Source: Thermococcaceae archaeon (GTDB taxonomy: Archaea; Methanobacteriota_B; Thermococci; Thermococcales; Thermococcaceae). Taken from it: DNA of 64,000 nt. Position 1 is the stretch's first letter, and every line of letters starts with the position of its first letter. This document shows positions 1 through 9,362 of this stretch, piece by piece. Location: the NCBI GenBank assembly GCA_030156945.1, contig JASGLT010000001.1:113677-177676 (forward strand), written 5' to 3'. The notes beneath the pieces are model-generated. The model did not search any database, was not told where the DNA came from, and was given only the letters and a program-made list of their open reading frames with translations. Both the position numbers and the translations under genes were made by a program.

Positions 1-1
1 T

Positions 2-886
2 ACCGACGACGACCTTAAGCTGATCGACGAGATAACCGCTCAAGTGGCAGGAATGGATGGTGTCAAGGTAGTTTATTCGCCGACCAGACCCTACGGTGAC
101 CCCATCAGCAATCTAACTCTCTCAGCCATGAAGGCCTTCGGCGGAGACAGGTTCATCTCAAAGGGCGGCAACATGGTCATGATACAGATCGACCCAGTCT
201 ACGCTCCGACCGACGAGAGGGCCAAGGAGCTCGTCAAGAGTCTCAGAAGCTATATGGCAGAGCTTGAGAAGGAAGGCAAAATAAAGGAGGGCCTCATCGG
301 CGGCGGGGCAGCTCTTTCAATGGACCTCACGGACAGAATCAACGACATCTTCTGGCACAGGATAATCCCAGTGGCGCTGGTCCTCATGTTCCTGTCCCTC
401 ATACCGACGCTCAAGGGACTCCCAGCGGTCGTCTCGACGATGATCACCATCTTCATGGGCGTCATGACGAGCATCTGGGTCTCAACGTGGCTCTTCGGCA
501 AGGTCTTCAACCAGGAAGTCATGTGGTTCCTGCCGCTGATGGTCTTCGTCGTTCTCATGGGGGTCGGCATCGACTACAACAGCTTCTACCTCGTGAAGGC
601 CAGGGACGAGTTCGAGCGCAGGAAGCCCGAGGAAGCGCTGATAGTCGCGGCAGGAACGATGGACATGCTCGTTATAGGGCTGGCAGTAGTCCTCGCAAGC
701 ACATATGGAGCTCTGATGCTCAGTTCGACGTGGGGAACGAGGGAGATGGGCTTTGCCCTCTCAGCGGGAATCCTCCTGACGGCAACGATGGCAGTGTACT
801 TCATTGGGCCAGCCTTCATGAGCCTCTTCGGGGAGAAGGCCTGGTGGCCGCTGTTCAAGAACCAGAAGGATGCAAAGAAGGAGTAA
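2..886 (+). CDS. RND/MMPL-family transporter, C-terminal part (5' truncated by window edge)
   Basis: Open frame continues upstream of the listed start; multiple TM segments with GVGIDYNSFYLVKARDEFER typical of MMPL/RND proteins. Confidence 0.85.
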   Translation, partial: TDDDLKLIDEITAQVAGMDGVKVVYSPTRPYGDPISNLTLSAMKAFGGDRFISKGGNMVMIQIDPVYAPTDERAKELVKSLRSYMAELEKEGKIKEGLIGGGAALSMDLTDRINDIFWHRIIPVALVLMFLSLIPTLKGLPAVVSTMITIFMGVMTSIWVSTWLFGKVFNQEVMWFLPLMVFVVLMGVGIDYNSFYLVKARDEFERRKPEEALIVAAGTMDMLVIGLAVVLASTYGALMLSSTWGTREMGFALSAGILLTATMAVYFIGPAFMSLFGEKAWWPLFKNQKDAKKE

Positions 887-922
887 CCTGCTATCCCTAT
901 GAGTATCCCCACTTTTTATGTT

Positions 923-1418
923 TTAAACTCTCCATTTGTATTTTTCCCTTAAGTGCTCCAAGAATTCTGAATCCTTGAGGATGTAAAACCAATGGCGCTT
1001 TAAGCTGAACTTGAGGGTCTTTGGATCCCTCAGCTTTATCAAGTGTTTTGTGTTCATACTAACCAAGTATCGAGCCTTTGAAGAGTAAACCACGTCGAGG
1101 AATTTTAACATCATCCTCATGACCGACCTCTTTAACAAGGTTCGCATCATCCCCAAACTTCACTCTCGGAGATACCTCCTTAGTGCGATTCAGAACGAGG
1201 TTGTAAATAGCCCTCGCCTTCTGGGTTTTCCCAGTTAGTAATCCGATGATCGCCAAGGTCTCTTTCATCTCCTTGAGAGTTTCCTTGGAACCGTAATTCA
1301 CAAGCTTGTCTTCTCTGAGAAGACCGAGAATCTTAACCGCAGGACTCCTCTTAGAGTTCCTGGATTTCAGAGCGCTTATTAGAATAGAAGTGTCCAGTAC
1401 CACCTTTATTTTACCCAT
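923..1418 (-). pseudogene. PIN-domain protein (VapC-like), frameshifted
   Basis: ORFs 1059..1418 (KVVLDTSILISAL) and 923..1156 (FLDVVYSSKARYLVSMNTKHLIKL) form one PIN domain if one A is removed from the AAAA run at 1103-1106. Confidence 0.7.
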
Positions 1419-1709
1419 TCAAATCACTCCAAGCTTTTTGAGCTTCCCCTCGATCCTCCTGAACTTCTTAAGCTCTGCACGAGCAATTTCCATTAGCCGG
1501 GGGGTACTTAGTTTAACGGACTTTTTGTCCTCTATGATGACCTTCCAGGCCTCATCATCACTCATGGGATTATCCATGCTTGCCATAACTTCCCTAACCT
1601 GGAAGAACCAAATGACATCTTCAGGTTTCTCTCCAATGGCCCTTGCAACGCCATCCACGATGGATTCAAACACTTTCACATCAGAACTTTTTACGGCCAC
1701 TCTTCCCAC
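1419..1709 (-). CDS. Small protein upstream of the PIN gene, candidate antitoxin
   Basis: 96 aa ORF directly upstream of and adjacent to the PIN-domain gene; no family recognised from sequence. Confidence 0.5.
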   Translation of the reverse strand: MGRVAVKSSDVKVFESIVDGVARAIGEKPEDVIWFFQVREVMASMDNPMSDDEAWKVIIEDKKSVKLSTPRLMEIARAELKKFRRIEGKLKKLGVI

Positions 1710-1860
1710 CGTTTTCTACTTCGTCTTTTTGCTCTTAAGATTAACTCTAGCACACGTTGCAACCTCCCAAAATCATTGTTCTTCAGGGTGGAGGCCTTTT
1801 CCCATTTTTGTTCCAAAAGGGTTATATCTTCCGGACACTGCTTTTCTGTGGAGGGTGAGA

Positions 1861-1911
1861 ATGGAACGAAAAAGGCTCAAGATTTACATTCCGGGCACCA
1901 AATTCCCCTCG
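1861..1911 (+). pseudogene. Orphan 5' end of a radical SAM gene (fossil)
   Basis: MERKRLKIYIPGTKFPS with TATA-like and RBS sequences upstream; matches start of the intact gene at 2351 (KKLKIYIPGIKFPS) then homology stops. Confidence 0.65.
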
Positions 1912-1918
1912 CAGGACC

Positions 1919-2325
1919 GGGGGGTTTCACCCCCCACGTCCTTGCTAACCCCCTCCCCCCAAGGAAACTTTTCTAGCGAAAAGTTTCATCAAAGTTCCTA
2001 CGTGCTTATTAGGAATTCCCGTTCCAAATGGGCTTTAGAGTCCAAGTTGCTTTTCCAGGGGGAGTTTACTTTTAATAGCGCCCAATGGGCGCAAACGAGA
2101 AAAAACTCAAAGGGAACTGGTAAAATTCTCACCAAAGCCCATCCTATAAAATCCAAATTTGAAAAGCACGTAGAAACTCATGTCCACGATTTTGCACATC
2201 TAAACACTTTTGATCAACCTTTGCTTCAGCAAAGGTTGTTAGGGGGCTTCGCCCCACATAAACCGGGAAACTGCGTTTCCCAGACCCTTCCTTCTTTTTT
2301 GAACGCCGGAGGGGGCTCCGCCCCC
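1919..2325. repeat. Cluster of seven short-loop perfect hairpins
   Basis: 1919-1935 GGGGGGTTTCACCCCCC; 1965-1986; 2078-2092 GCGCCCAATGGGCGC; 2216-2237 AACCTTTGCTTCAGCAAAGGTT; 2243-2255; 2265-2281 GGGAAACTGCGTTTCCC; 2311-2325. Confidence 0.8.
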
Positions 2326-2350
2326 TGCAAACCCTTCTGAGGTGAGCTAA

Positions 2351-3190
2351 ATGGTAGAGACAAGAAAAAAGCTCAAAATCTACATCCCCGGTATCAAGTT
2401 CCCTTCAATCTCGCTCACGGGCAACGCCTGTGCTCTGAACTGTGCCCACTGCGGGAGGCACTACCTCCAGGGAATGAGGAAGCCGGAGCGCGGGGAGCTT
2501 TTGAACTACTGTCTCAAGCTCGCCGAAGAGGGTTACAGCGGTTGCCTCCTCAGCGGCGGCATGGATGGCCGTCTAAAGGTTCCGCTCGACTTCTACGCCG
2601 ACGAGATAAGGGAGATTAAGAGGAGGACTAACCTCAAGCTCAACGCCCACGTGGGTTTTATTGATGAGAGCGACCTGGAGTGGGTGAAGTACGTTGACGC
2701 GGTCTCCCTTGACTTCGTGGGCGATGATGACGTTATAAGGCGCGTTTACAAGATAGACAAGACCCTGGAGGACTATCTGAGAGTCCTGGACCTACTCACC
2801 GAAACCGGCTTGAGGGTTGCTCCCCACATAACAATCGGCCTCGATTTCGGAAAGATCTGGTGGGAGTATAAAGCCATAGACCTGCTGGTGGAATACCCTA
2901 TAGACGTAATCGTTCTCGACGTCCTGATCCCGACGAAGGGGACTGAGATGGAGAACGTACCAAAGCCGAGCGTTGAAGAGAGCCTTGAAGTAGTTAAGTA
3001 TGCGCGCGAGAAGTTTGACGGCGAGCTGAGCGTAGGCTGTATGAGACCCCTTGGGAAGTGGAGGCTGGAGTTCGACAGGGGTGCGGTTTTGGCAGGCGTT
3101 GATAGGCTTACAAACCCCCCAAGGAAAATCATCGAATGGGCAAAAAGAGTAAGGGACGTTGAAATAATCTACGAGTGCTGCGTTATGTAG
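2351..3190 (+). CDS. Radical SAM protein
   Basis: CALNCAHCG gives CxxxCxxC; TIM-barrel-like sequence with GLDFGKIWWEYKAI. Confidence 0.85.
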   Translation: MVETRKKLKIYIPGIKFPSISLTGNACALNCAHCGRHYLQGMRKPERGELLNYCLKLAEEGYSGCLLSGGMDGRLKVPLDFYADEIREIKRRTNLKLNAHVGFIDESDLEWVKYVDAVSLDFVGDDDVIRRVYKIDKTLEDYLRVLDLLTETGLRVAPHITIGLDFGKIWWEYKAIDLLVEYPIDVIVLDVLIPTKGTEMENVPKPSVEESLEVVKYAREKFDGELSVGCMRPLGKWRLEFDRGAVLAGVDRLTNPPRKIIEWAKRVRDVEIIYECCVM

Positions 3191-3252
3191 GGCTCACCTA
3201 ACCTCGCATCATCACAAATCAGGAAGGAGAACGCCGATCATCGCCCCGCCCA

Positions 3253-3738
3253 TTAAAGCTCCTCTTTAACGGTCACGAAGGATACCATGGTAACCGTCTG
3301 TCCGATGCCCTTTATCTCCCTGAGTTTATCAACGACTATCCTGCCGACCTCTTCCGCATTGGGGGCGCGCACTTTTATCAGGATGTCCCACTCACCGGAG
3401 ATTATATGGACTTCATAAACTCCATCAAGTGAGGCAACCCTTCTAGCCACCTCTTTCTGGCTCATCCCAGAATCTGGCTCGTAGCGGGCGAGTATGAATG
3501 CCGTTGTCCCAAGATCAAGCTTCTTGTAGTTCGGTTTTACCGTGAATTTCTCTATAATACCCTCTTCAACAAGCTTCTTTATCCTGTAGTGAACAGTGGT
3601 ACGGGGTATGCCCAGCTTCTTGCTGAGGGATGCTATGTTCTCCCTCGCGTTCTCCTTAAGTTCCTTCAACAGCGCCGCATCTATCGCATCCAATCCCGGC
3701 ATGGTGATCCCCTTTGTCATTAATTCAAGATAAACCAT
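3253..3738 (-). CDS. Lrp/AsnC family transcriptional regulator
   Basis: LDAIDAALLKELKENARENIASLSKKLGIPRTTVHYRIKKLVEEGII HTH plus RAM-like C-terminus. Confidence 0.9.
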   Translation of the reverse strand: MVYLELMTKGITMPGLDAIDAALLKELKENARENIASLSKKLGIPRTTVHYRIKKLVEEGIIEKFTVKPNYKKLDLGTTAFILARYEPDSGMSQKEVARRVASLDGVYEVHIISGEWDILIKVRAPNAEEVGRIVVDKLREIKGIGQTVTMVSFVTVKEEL

Positions 3739-3754
3739 ATCGTTTGAAACTATT

Positions 3755-4312
3755 TCAGTATTTAAGGTTTTCTTTCAACCAATTTGAAAACGCTCTAAGT
3801 GCGTTTCCCCTATGAGATATTTCGTTCTTTTCCTCTGTTGTCATTTCGGCAAAGGTCTTATCGAAACCATCGGGTACGAATATCGGGTCAAAGCCAAAGC
3901 CACCCGTTCCCCTCGGCTCATTCGTTATTCTCCCGTGAACCTCACCGGTGAACAGGTGAAGCTTTCCGTCCCAGTAAGCAACCACACTCTTGAAGAAGGC
4001 CCTCCTGTTGGACTCCCCCGCCAGGAGCTTCAGAATGCCCCAGTAACCAATAGTCCTGTACACGTAGGCCGAATAGACCCCTGGAAAGCCGCCTAAGGCT
4101 TCCACGAAAAGGCCAGAGTCATCAAGGAAGAAGGGACCCTCAACTCTCTCAGAGAGCCATTCAACAGCGTATTTTGCAACTTCTTCAAGGGTATCGGCCT
4201 GAATCTCGGGATAACTCATCTTAAGCTGGTAGACCCTAACCCCAAAGCCCTCAAAGTACCTCCTCGCCTCCTCGACTTTTCCAGGGTTAGAAGTTACAAA
4301 GGCAAGCTCCAT
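3755..4312 (-). CDS. XTP/dITP pyrophosphatase (RdgB/HAM1 family)
   Basis: [39 protein letters not shown] motifs. Confidence 0.93.
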   Translation of the reverse strand: MELAFVTSNPGKVEEARRYFEGFGVRVYQLKMSYPEIQADTLEEVAKYAVEWLSERVEGPFFLDDSGLFVEALGGFPGVYSAYVYRTIGYWGILKLLAGESNRRAFFKSVVAYWDGKLHLFTGEVHGRITNEPRGTGGFGFDPIFVPDGFDKTFAEMTTEEKNEISHRGNALRAFSNWLKENLKY

Positions 4313-4354
4313 GAGACCACCTTAGAAAAATGTAATGAGTGTCTAAAAAGTTTG

Positions 4355-4846
4355 TCACTCTATCCTGTAGCCTATCCTTTCAACGAGCTCCCTGCGCTCT
4401 TTCCTCTGCTCCTCTGTCTCAATCTTGTTCGCGGCCTTGCCGTCAACAACCCCCAGAACGCTCCTCCCGAGGTCCGTCTCTGCCACTATGACCTGGAAGG
4501 GGTTCTCGCTGGCACCGTAGACCATGGCAACTGCTGGATGGTTCTTTACCGTGTTCAAGACGTTTATTGGGAAGGCGTTCTTCATGAGGATTACAAAAAC
4601 ATGGCCGGCCCCTATTTTGACGGCGTTCTTCGCGGCAAGCTCTTCAAGCTCTTTGTCGTTTCCAGTGTAACGTGTGAGCTGTGGTTTCGCCTCATTCATG
4701 GCAATGCCAAATTTTATTCCCGGCACGGCCGTTAAGAGGGCTCTGGCAAGGTCGTCTACCGTGAATATCGAGAAGTTGCCCTGACCGATTATGACTTCAA
4801 CGCCCTCCGGTTTTTCGATCTCAACTACCTCTATCTTAACCATCAC
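4355..4846 (-). CDS. Adenosine-specific kinase family (DUF355-type) protein
   Basis: Resembles the small archaeal adenosine-specific kinase family (VEVIIGQGNFSIFTVDDL...GIKFGIAMNEAKPQLTR). Confidence 0.7.
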   Translation of the reverse strand: MMVKIEVVEIEKPEGVEVIIGQGNFSIFTVDDLARALLTAVPGIKFGIAMNEAKPQLTRYTGNDKELEELAAKNAVKIGAGHVFVILMKNAFPINVLNTVKNHPAVAMVYGASENPFQVIVAETDLGRSVLGVVDGKAANKIETEEQRKERRELVERIGYRIE

Positions 4847-4902
4847 CCACCACCGGTAAGGTTTATAATCGGTCTAAATATAATCTTTTCGCGGGCTGGT
4901 GA

Positions 4903-5832
4903 GTGATGAGCAGGTTTTCAATGGAAGAGCTGGAATTTCTTACGAATATCCTGCAAAAGCATCCCCTCGACAGCCTCAGAAAAATCTCAAAGGAGGAGAG
5001 GGTGGATTATTACAAGCTCAAACGGCTTTACGACAAGTACTACGGGAAACACGTCACAGTAAGCGCAATCTACAACCCAAGGAAACTCGGGCTAAAGAGC
5101 TATGTAACATTTCTAAGCGTCCCCTCCGATTCGATTCTTGAAGTGGCTAAAAAAATGTCTTCAAACCCCTACGTATCATACCTCAATCCTGCATTTGGGT
5201 TCAAAAACGGTCTCACAGCTTTCATGGCAGTTCCCAAGGATCAAGTCAACCTTATCGATGAGTTCCTTTCAAGGTACTCTGACGATTACGAGTGGTATGA
5301 AATGCAACCGTATTCTTACTCCATAGACGACTCTGAGGATGGAGGCTGGAAATTCAGCTACGACTACGCCATCCTGATGGATATTCTAAAGGAGGACGCC
5401 CGAACTCCCATATCCGAGATAGCAAACAAACTCGGAAAGACGGGACCCACCGTCAGGTACATGATAGAGAGGCTAAAAAAAGAAGGCGTAATCCTCGCGT
5501 TCGAGGCCGTAGTGGATATGACAACCCACGACAGGGGAGTAATCGGGATAACCCGCGAGCTGAAAGAGGAAGTTATCCAAAAGTTCCAAGATTACGAGAT
5601 GTTGATAGCAGTGCTGCCCGGCCATGGCTACATGATCGAGTGGTACTTCTCATCAAGTGAAGATTTGGGGCTGAAAGTGATGGAATTCAGCCGATACGTG
5701 GATAAGCTCCTGATTGAATACTTCGATGAAACCTTCAAGAAGATGAACGACGAGAGAATGAAAAGAAGGTTCAGGATGATAGTAAAAAAGGACGGGAGTG
5801 GCTACAGGTCCCTTCTGGATTTCATGGGCTAA
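4903..5832 (+). CDS. Lrp/AsnC-like transcriptional regulator with two HTH segments
   Basis: N-terminal HTH (ILQKHPLDSLRKISKEERVDYYKLKRL) and second HTH (ILKEDARTPISEIANKLGKTGPTVRYMIERLKKEGVI). Confidence 0.75.
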   Translation: MMSRFSMEELEFLTNILQKHPLDSLRKISKEERVDYYKLKRLYDKYYGKHVTVSAIYNPRKLGLKSYVTFLSVPSDSILEVAKKMSSNPYVSYLNPAFGFKNGLTAFMAVPKDQVNLIDEFLSRYSDDYEWYEMQPYSYSIDDSEDGGWKFSYDYAILMDILKEDARTPISEIANKLGKTGPTVRYMIERLKKEGVILAFEAVVDMTTHDRGVIGITRELKEEVIQKFQDYEMLIAVLPGHGYMIEWYFSSSEDLGLKVMEFSRYVDKLLIEYFDETFKKMNDERMKRRFRMIVKKDGSGYRSLLDFMG

Positions 5833-6761
5833 AAAACTATTGGGCAGTACTCAACTCCCCCCAGGTCTCCCGTGGCCTGGAACTCGAGTGCCCTGCAGTC
5901 GTGGCATATGTATTTGAAGGGGCATTTAGAGCAGGTTCCTATTCTGTCCTTTGTCAGCGTCCAGAAATCGTTGACCGCCTTTCTCCTGAGAATGTCCCTC
6001 AGCTTTCCGGTTTTTAAATCCCCAAGCACGAACCCCCGCAGGAGGGGACAGGGGAGTACGTAACCATCGGCAGTTACCGCCAGAGTGTCGGCGAGGCACG
6101 GGCTGTATTTTTCCAGGTTTGGGCTGAAGACCCTCCTGAGCTCAACGACATTGAAGTCGAGCTTTCTGTAGGAGCCGGGGAAGAGCACGTCCACGTATAC
6201 TTCTCCCTCAAAACCTATATTCATGCCCAAAAGTTCGTCAAGGTCCTTCCCCCTAACCGTCACCAACGCGCCGTGAAGCCAGTCAAAAACCTCAAGCTCC
6301 TTGATGTTGTCCCGATAGTAATCCACCTCGGCCACGAACTTAACACCTTCTACGGGAGAAGCCTTTTTCACATCCTCGAGAAGTGCCACTGCGTAAACTT
6401 CGGGAATTCCCAGCTCCACGGCGTAGGAAGACACCATGAGGAGCTGTTCAAGAGTGTCGTAATTGGTGAGCCAGAGCTCCTTTCCCCCCATTTTAGCGAA
6501 CTCCCTTAAAATCTCCTGGATTTCCTCAACGCTCATTGGCTCACGGCGCAGGATGAATCTGTTGTTGCCGATGCATCCTATAGAACGAGGTATACCCTCG
6601 GTTTCCGAAAATCTCCCCTTTCCCTCACCCAGCTGCACTATAAGCCTCTCAAGCTTCCCTTTTTTGGGTTTGACTGTCCACGGAGGTTTTGCCACCGATA
6701 CAACCCTCAGCTTAGAGTTGCCTCTCAAACTAATTACGGCACTTTCAACTGCCTCTTCCAT
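5829..6761 (-). CDS. SPASM-domain protein without radical SAM CxxxCxxC motif
   Basis: C-terminal ADGYVLPCPLLRG...CSKCPFKYICHDCRALEFQATGDLGGVEYCPIVF SPASM-like Cys cluster; no N-terminal CxxxCxxC in 310 aa. Confidence 0.7.
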   Translation of the reverse strand: MEEAVESAVISLRGNSKLRVVSVAKPPWTVKPKKGKLERLIVQLGEGKGRFSETEGIPRSIGCIGNNRFILRREPMSVEEIQEILREFAKMGGKELWLTNYDTLEQLLMVSSYAVELGIPEVYAVALLEDVKKASPVEGVKFVAEVDYYRDNIKELEVFDWLHGALVTVRGKDLDELLGMNIGFEGEVYVDVLFPGSYRKLDFNVVELRRVFSPNLEKYSPCLADTLAVTADGYVLPCPLLRGFVLGDLKTGKLRDILRRKAVNDFWTLTKDRIGTCSKCPFKYICHDCRALEFQATGDLGGVEYCPIVF

Positions 6762-6816
6762 GCTGCCTCCCCCAGGAGGGGATGGAAGGGAACCTATAAA
6801 TACTTTTTCTATTCAT

Positions 6817-6833
6817 ATTTTGCATACTATCAA
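6817..6833 (-). promoter_or_regulatory. 17-nt promoter motif TTGATAGTATGCAAAAT, copy 1
   Basis: attttgcatactatcaa on + strand; upstream of a TATA-like gtatttatagg and the SPASM gene. Confidence 0.5.
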
Positions 6834-6861
6834 AAATAGTTAGCAAAAAATGAAGAACCCC

Positions 6862-7287
6862 TTAACCCCTGACAACCCTATCCCCCTCGATCCAGAACTC
6901 CCCTTCCTCCGTCACCTCTTTCTTCCAAACGGGGACGCGCCTTTTTACCTCATCAACTATCCACGAACAGGCCTCAAAAGCCTCCTTTCTGTGGGCAGAA
7001 CTTACTACGACCAAAATAGTGTCCTCTCCAACCGGTAAATCTCCATATCGGTGCCATATTACGGCGTCAAATATGGGGAACTTCCTCAGAGCCTCTTCCC
7101 TGATTTTTGCCATCTCAGAAACAGCCATCTCCCCATAGACCTCGTAGATGAGCCTTTCAACTTTCCTGCCCCGGTTGTGCGCCCTGACCTTACCCAGAAA
7201 GACAACGTAAGCTCCAGACTCGGGATTACTAATGAGCTCAATTGCCCTATTAACGTCAAACGACTCCTGGGTCACCATGACCTTCAT
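6862..7287 (-). CDS. moaE: Molybdopterin synthase catalytic subunit MoaE
   Basis: GAYVVFLGKVRAHNRGRKVERLIYEVYGEMA and SSAHRKEAFEACSWIVDEVKRRVPVWKKE; start moved to internal ATG with RBS. Confidence 0.92.
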   Translation of the reverse strand: MKVMVTQESFDVNRAIELISNPESGAYVVFLGKVRAHNRGRKVERLIYEVYGEMAVSEMAKIREEALRKFPIFDAVIWHRYGDLPVGEDTILVVVSSAHRKEAFEACSWIVDEVKRRVPVWKKEVTEEGEFWIEGDRVVRG

Positions 7288-7379
7288 AACCCTCACCAAA
7301 AAGCCCTGAGATTCAGACCTATTAAAACCTGCCGCCCAAAACTTCAAAAGGTCTCGGACTATCAGAGGATGGTGGTAGG

Positions 7380-8207
7380 ATGAAAAGGCTGGGCATAATC
7401 CTCGTGATCATCCTCCTGACTGCAAGCTTAAGCGGATGCATCGGAAATAGTCACGAAGAGACTCAAACGCCGCCTTCTCCAAGCACTACAAGCACCACAG
7501 GGGCGTCCCATACCAGTACGTCGAGCACTGAAAGGCCGATTAACGATATTGAAGGGGCAAAATCCTCGCTGGAATCAGTAAAACAGTTCACATATGAGCT
7601 CAAAACTGCCTTAAGCATGAACATAAGCCTCCAAACTTCCGGGATAAGTCAAAACTCCTCAATAAAACTCATCGTTCTTGAGAAGGGGTATCTGGACTTT
7701 GAATCGAAAGAGGCGTGGATAAACACGACAACCGTAAGCCTTCCAGACAACGTCTCAGTAAGCCTTACTCAGGTCGTTAAGGGAGGGAAAACTTACATAA
7801 AAACCAATCTTGGCATCCTCAACGTTTCAAACGAGGAAAATCCGGTATGGGAGTACAACGCCGTTTCCCTTGCCAGAAAATACCTACAGCAGGTGCCCCT
7901 GGAGAGCGAGAGCGGGGAGGAGCTAAAAATAACCTACATACTCGATCGGGAGGATGTTAAGGGCCTCGCAACCCCCTACATTGCCATCGACAATGGCACG
8001 GGAATCGAAGTCAAGAAAGGAAGGATAACATTCTTTTTCAGAGACGGAAGTTTGTCGGAGGTGGAGATAGAGTACATCCTCGTGACTCGGACCCCCATAG
8101 AAGACCCCGTTCTCGGAAGCGGAGAAATAATCCAGGAAGTGGAAGGGAGGAGCACGATAAAAATCACTTCCTTCAACAAAAAGGTTGAAGTCAGCCCACC
8201 TACTTGA
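7380..8207 (+). CDS. Predicted lipoprotein
   Basis: Signal peptide with lipobox LSGC followed by Ser/Thr-rich linker. Confidence 0.7.
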   Translation: MKRLGIILVIILLTASLSGCIGNSHEETQTPPSPSTTSTTGASHTSTSSTERPINDIEGAKSSLESVKQFTYELKTALSMNISLQTSGISQNSSIKLIVLEKGYLDFESKEAWINTTTVSLPDNVSVSLTQVVKGGKTYIKTNLGILNVSNEENPVWEYNAVSLARKYLQQVPLESESGEELKITYILDREDVKGLATPYIAIDNGTGIEVKKGRITFFFRDGSLSEVEIEYILVTRTPIEDPVLGSGEIIQEVEGRSTIKITSFNKKVEVSPPT

Positions 8208-8910
8208 GCTCCACGACGTCAAAGATGTTCAGAGCGAGGTCTATCAGGAGGAGCTTGTTAATCAAAGGCTCCCCAATGCCAGTGAGCAGTTTAATAACCT
8301 CCATGGCCTGTATTGAGCCAACAACTCCGGCAGTTGCCCCGATTATCGGGAATTTTTCCTCCTTTTCTTTAACTTTCGGGAAGAGCTCCTTTAGGCTCTT
8401 GGTGAGACCCGGTACTATCGTTGTGATCTGCCCGTGCATCCCCTCAACCGCCCCGTGAACGAGGGGAATTTTCTTCCTGTGCACGTAGTCATCGAGCAGG
8501 TAGCGGGTCTCGAAGTTGTCGAGACAATCGACCACGACATCAACGCCTTTAAGGACTTCTTCAACGTTCTCCTCCGTGAGTCTGCCACTGAAGGTTTCTA
8601 TTTTTATGTCGGAGTTGAAGCGCTCAAGCTTCCATCTGGCGGACTCTGGCTTTGGTCTCTCCCCCACGTCTTCCTCCCAGTGGAGTATCTGTCTGTTGAG
8701 GTTGCTCAGCTCGGGCCTCTGCTCGTCAACAAGCAGGAGAGTTCCCACACCAGCGGCTGCAAGGTAGTAAGCAACGGGGCTACCCAACCCACCAACACCC
8801 ACCACGGCAACCTTTGCACCCTTGAGCTTCTCCTGACCCTCCTTCCCGAAGATCATTATCTGCCGGTCATACCTTTCAATTTCCCTTTCACTCAACATAT
8901 CAACCACCAC
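8200..8910 (-). CDS. ThiF/MoeB/HesA family adenylyltransferase (E1-like)
   Basis: ERYDRQIMIFGKEGQEKLKGAKVAVVGVGGLGSPVAYYLAAAGVGTLLLVD; next to moaD-like gene. Confidence 0.92.
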   Translation of the reverse strand: MVVDMLSEREIERYDRQIMIFGKEGQEKLKGAKVAVVGVGGLGSPVAYYLAAAGVGTLLLVDEQRPELSNLNRQILHWEEDVGERPKPESARWKLERFNSDIKIETFSGRLTEENVEEVLKGVDVVVDCLDNFETRYLLDDYVHRKKIPLVHGAVEGMHGQITTIVPGLTKSLKELFPKVKEKEEKFPIIGATAGVVGSIQAMEVIKLLTGIGEPLINKLLLIDLALNIFDVVELK

Positions 8911-9166
8911 TCACAGGCGGGAATATCGCCACCACATCCCCATCCTGAAGAGCCTCATCAAACTTAACGTAGCGACCGTTTCTTGAGACGTTTACATCAG
9001 CCAAATCATCCTCCTCAGCAAAGACCTCATTCTTCAGTTCAGGATGCCTCTCCTTCAGGAATTCAATCAGCTCCCCCACAGTTATCCCATCGGGCACTTC
9101 AAGCTCTTCCTCACTCTTGCCCACTAGAGAGCGGTAACGGGCGAAGTATCTGACCCTTATTTTCAT
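8900..9166 (-). CDS. moaD: MoaD/SAMP ubiquitin-like small protein
   Basis: 88 aa beta-grasp-like sequence ending in ...AIFPPVSGG. Confidence 0.9.
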   Translation of the reverse strand: MKIRVRYFARYRSLVGKSEEELEVPDGITVGELIEFLKERHPELKNEVFAEEDDLADVNVSRNGRYVKFDEALQDGDVVAIFPPVSGG

Positions 9167-9185
9167 TGAATTCCCCCAAAGGAAA

Positions 9186-9306
9186 CTAATACGCGAGAGT
9201 TAAAAAATATTGCTCGATGTAATCAACCCACGAGAAATCACGCCCAACTTCTGAGAGCTTCAAGGCATTGTTGCCAAAGATATTGCTACTAACTTCCCCT
9301 ATCCAC
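9186..9306 (-). pseudogene. Remnant of glycosyltransferase (GT4-like) C-terminus
   Basis: Minus strand reads ...WIGEVSSNIFGNNALKLSEVGRDFSWVDYIEQYFLTLAY*, resembling GT group 1 C-termini; no start codon. Confidence 0.45.
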
Positions 9307-9362
9307 TACTTTTGTTTTTCCAAGTCTGTCCAAACCCAGTTGGCCCCCAATACTTGGGATTT

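Noticed and set aside
1306-2340. 344-aa plus-strand ORF across the antitoxin/hairpin region
   Set aside because: Antisense to the 1419..1709 gene and then passing through hairpin-rich noncoding DNA; no coherent protein.
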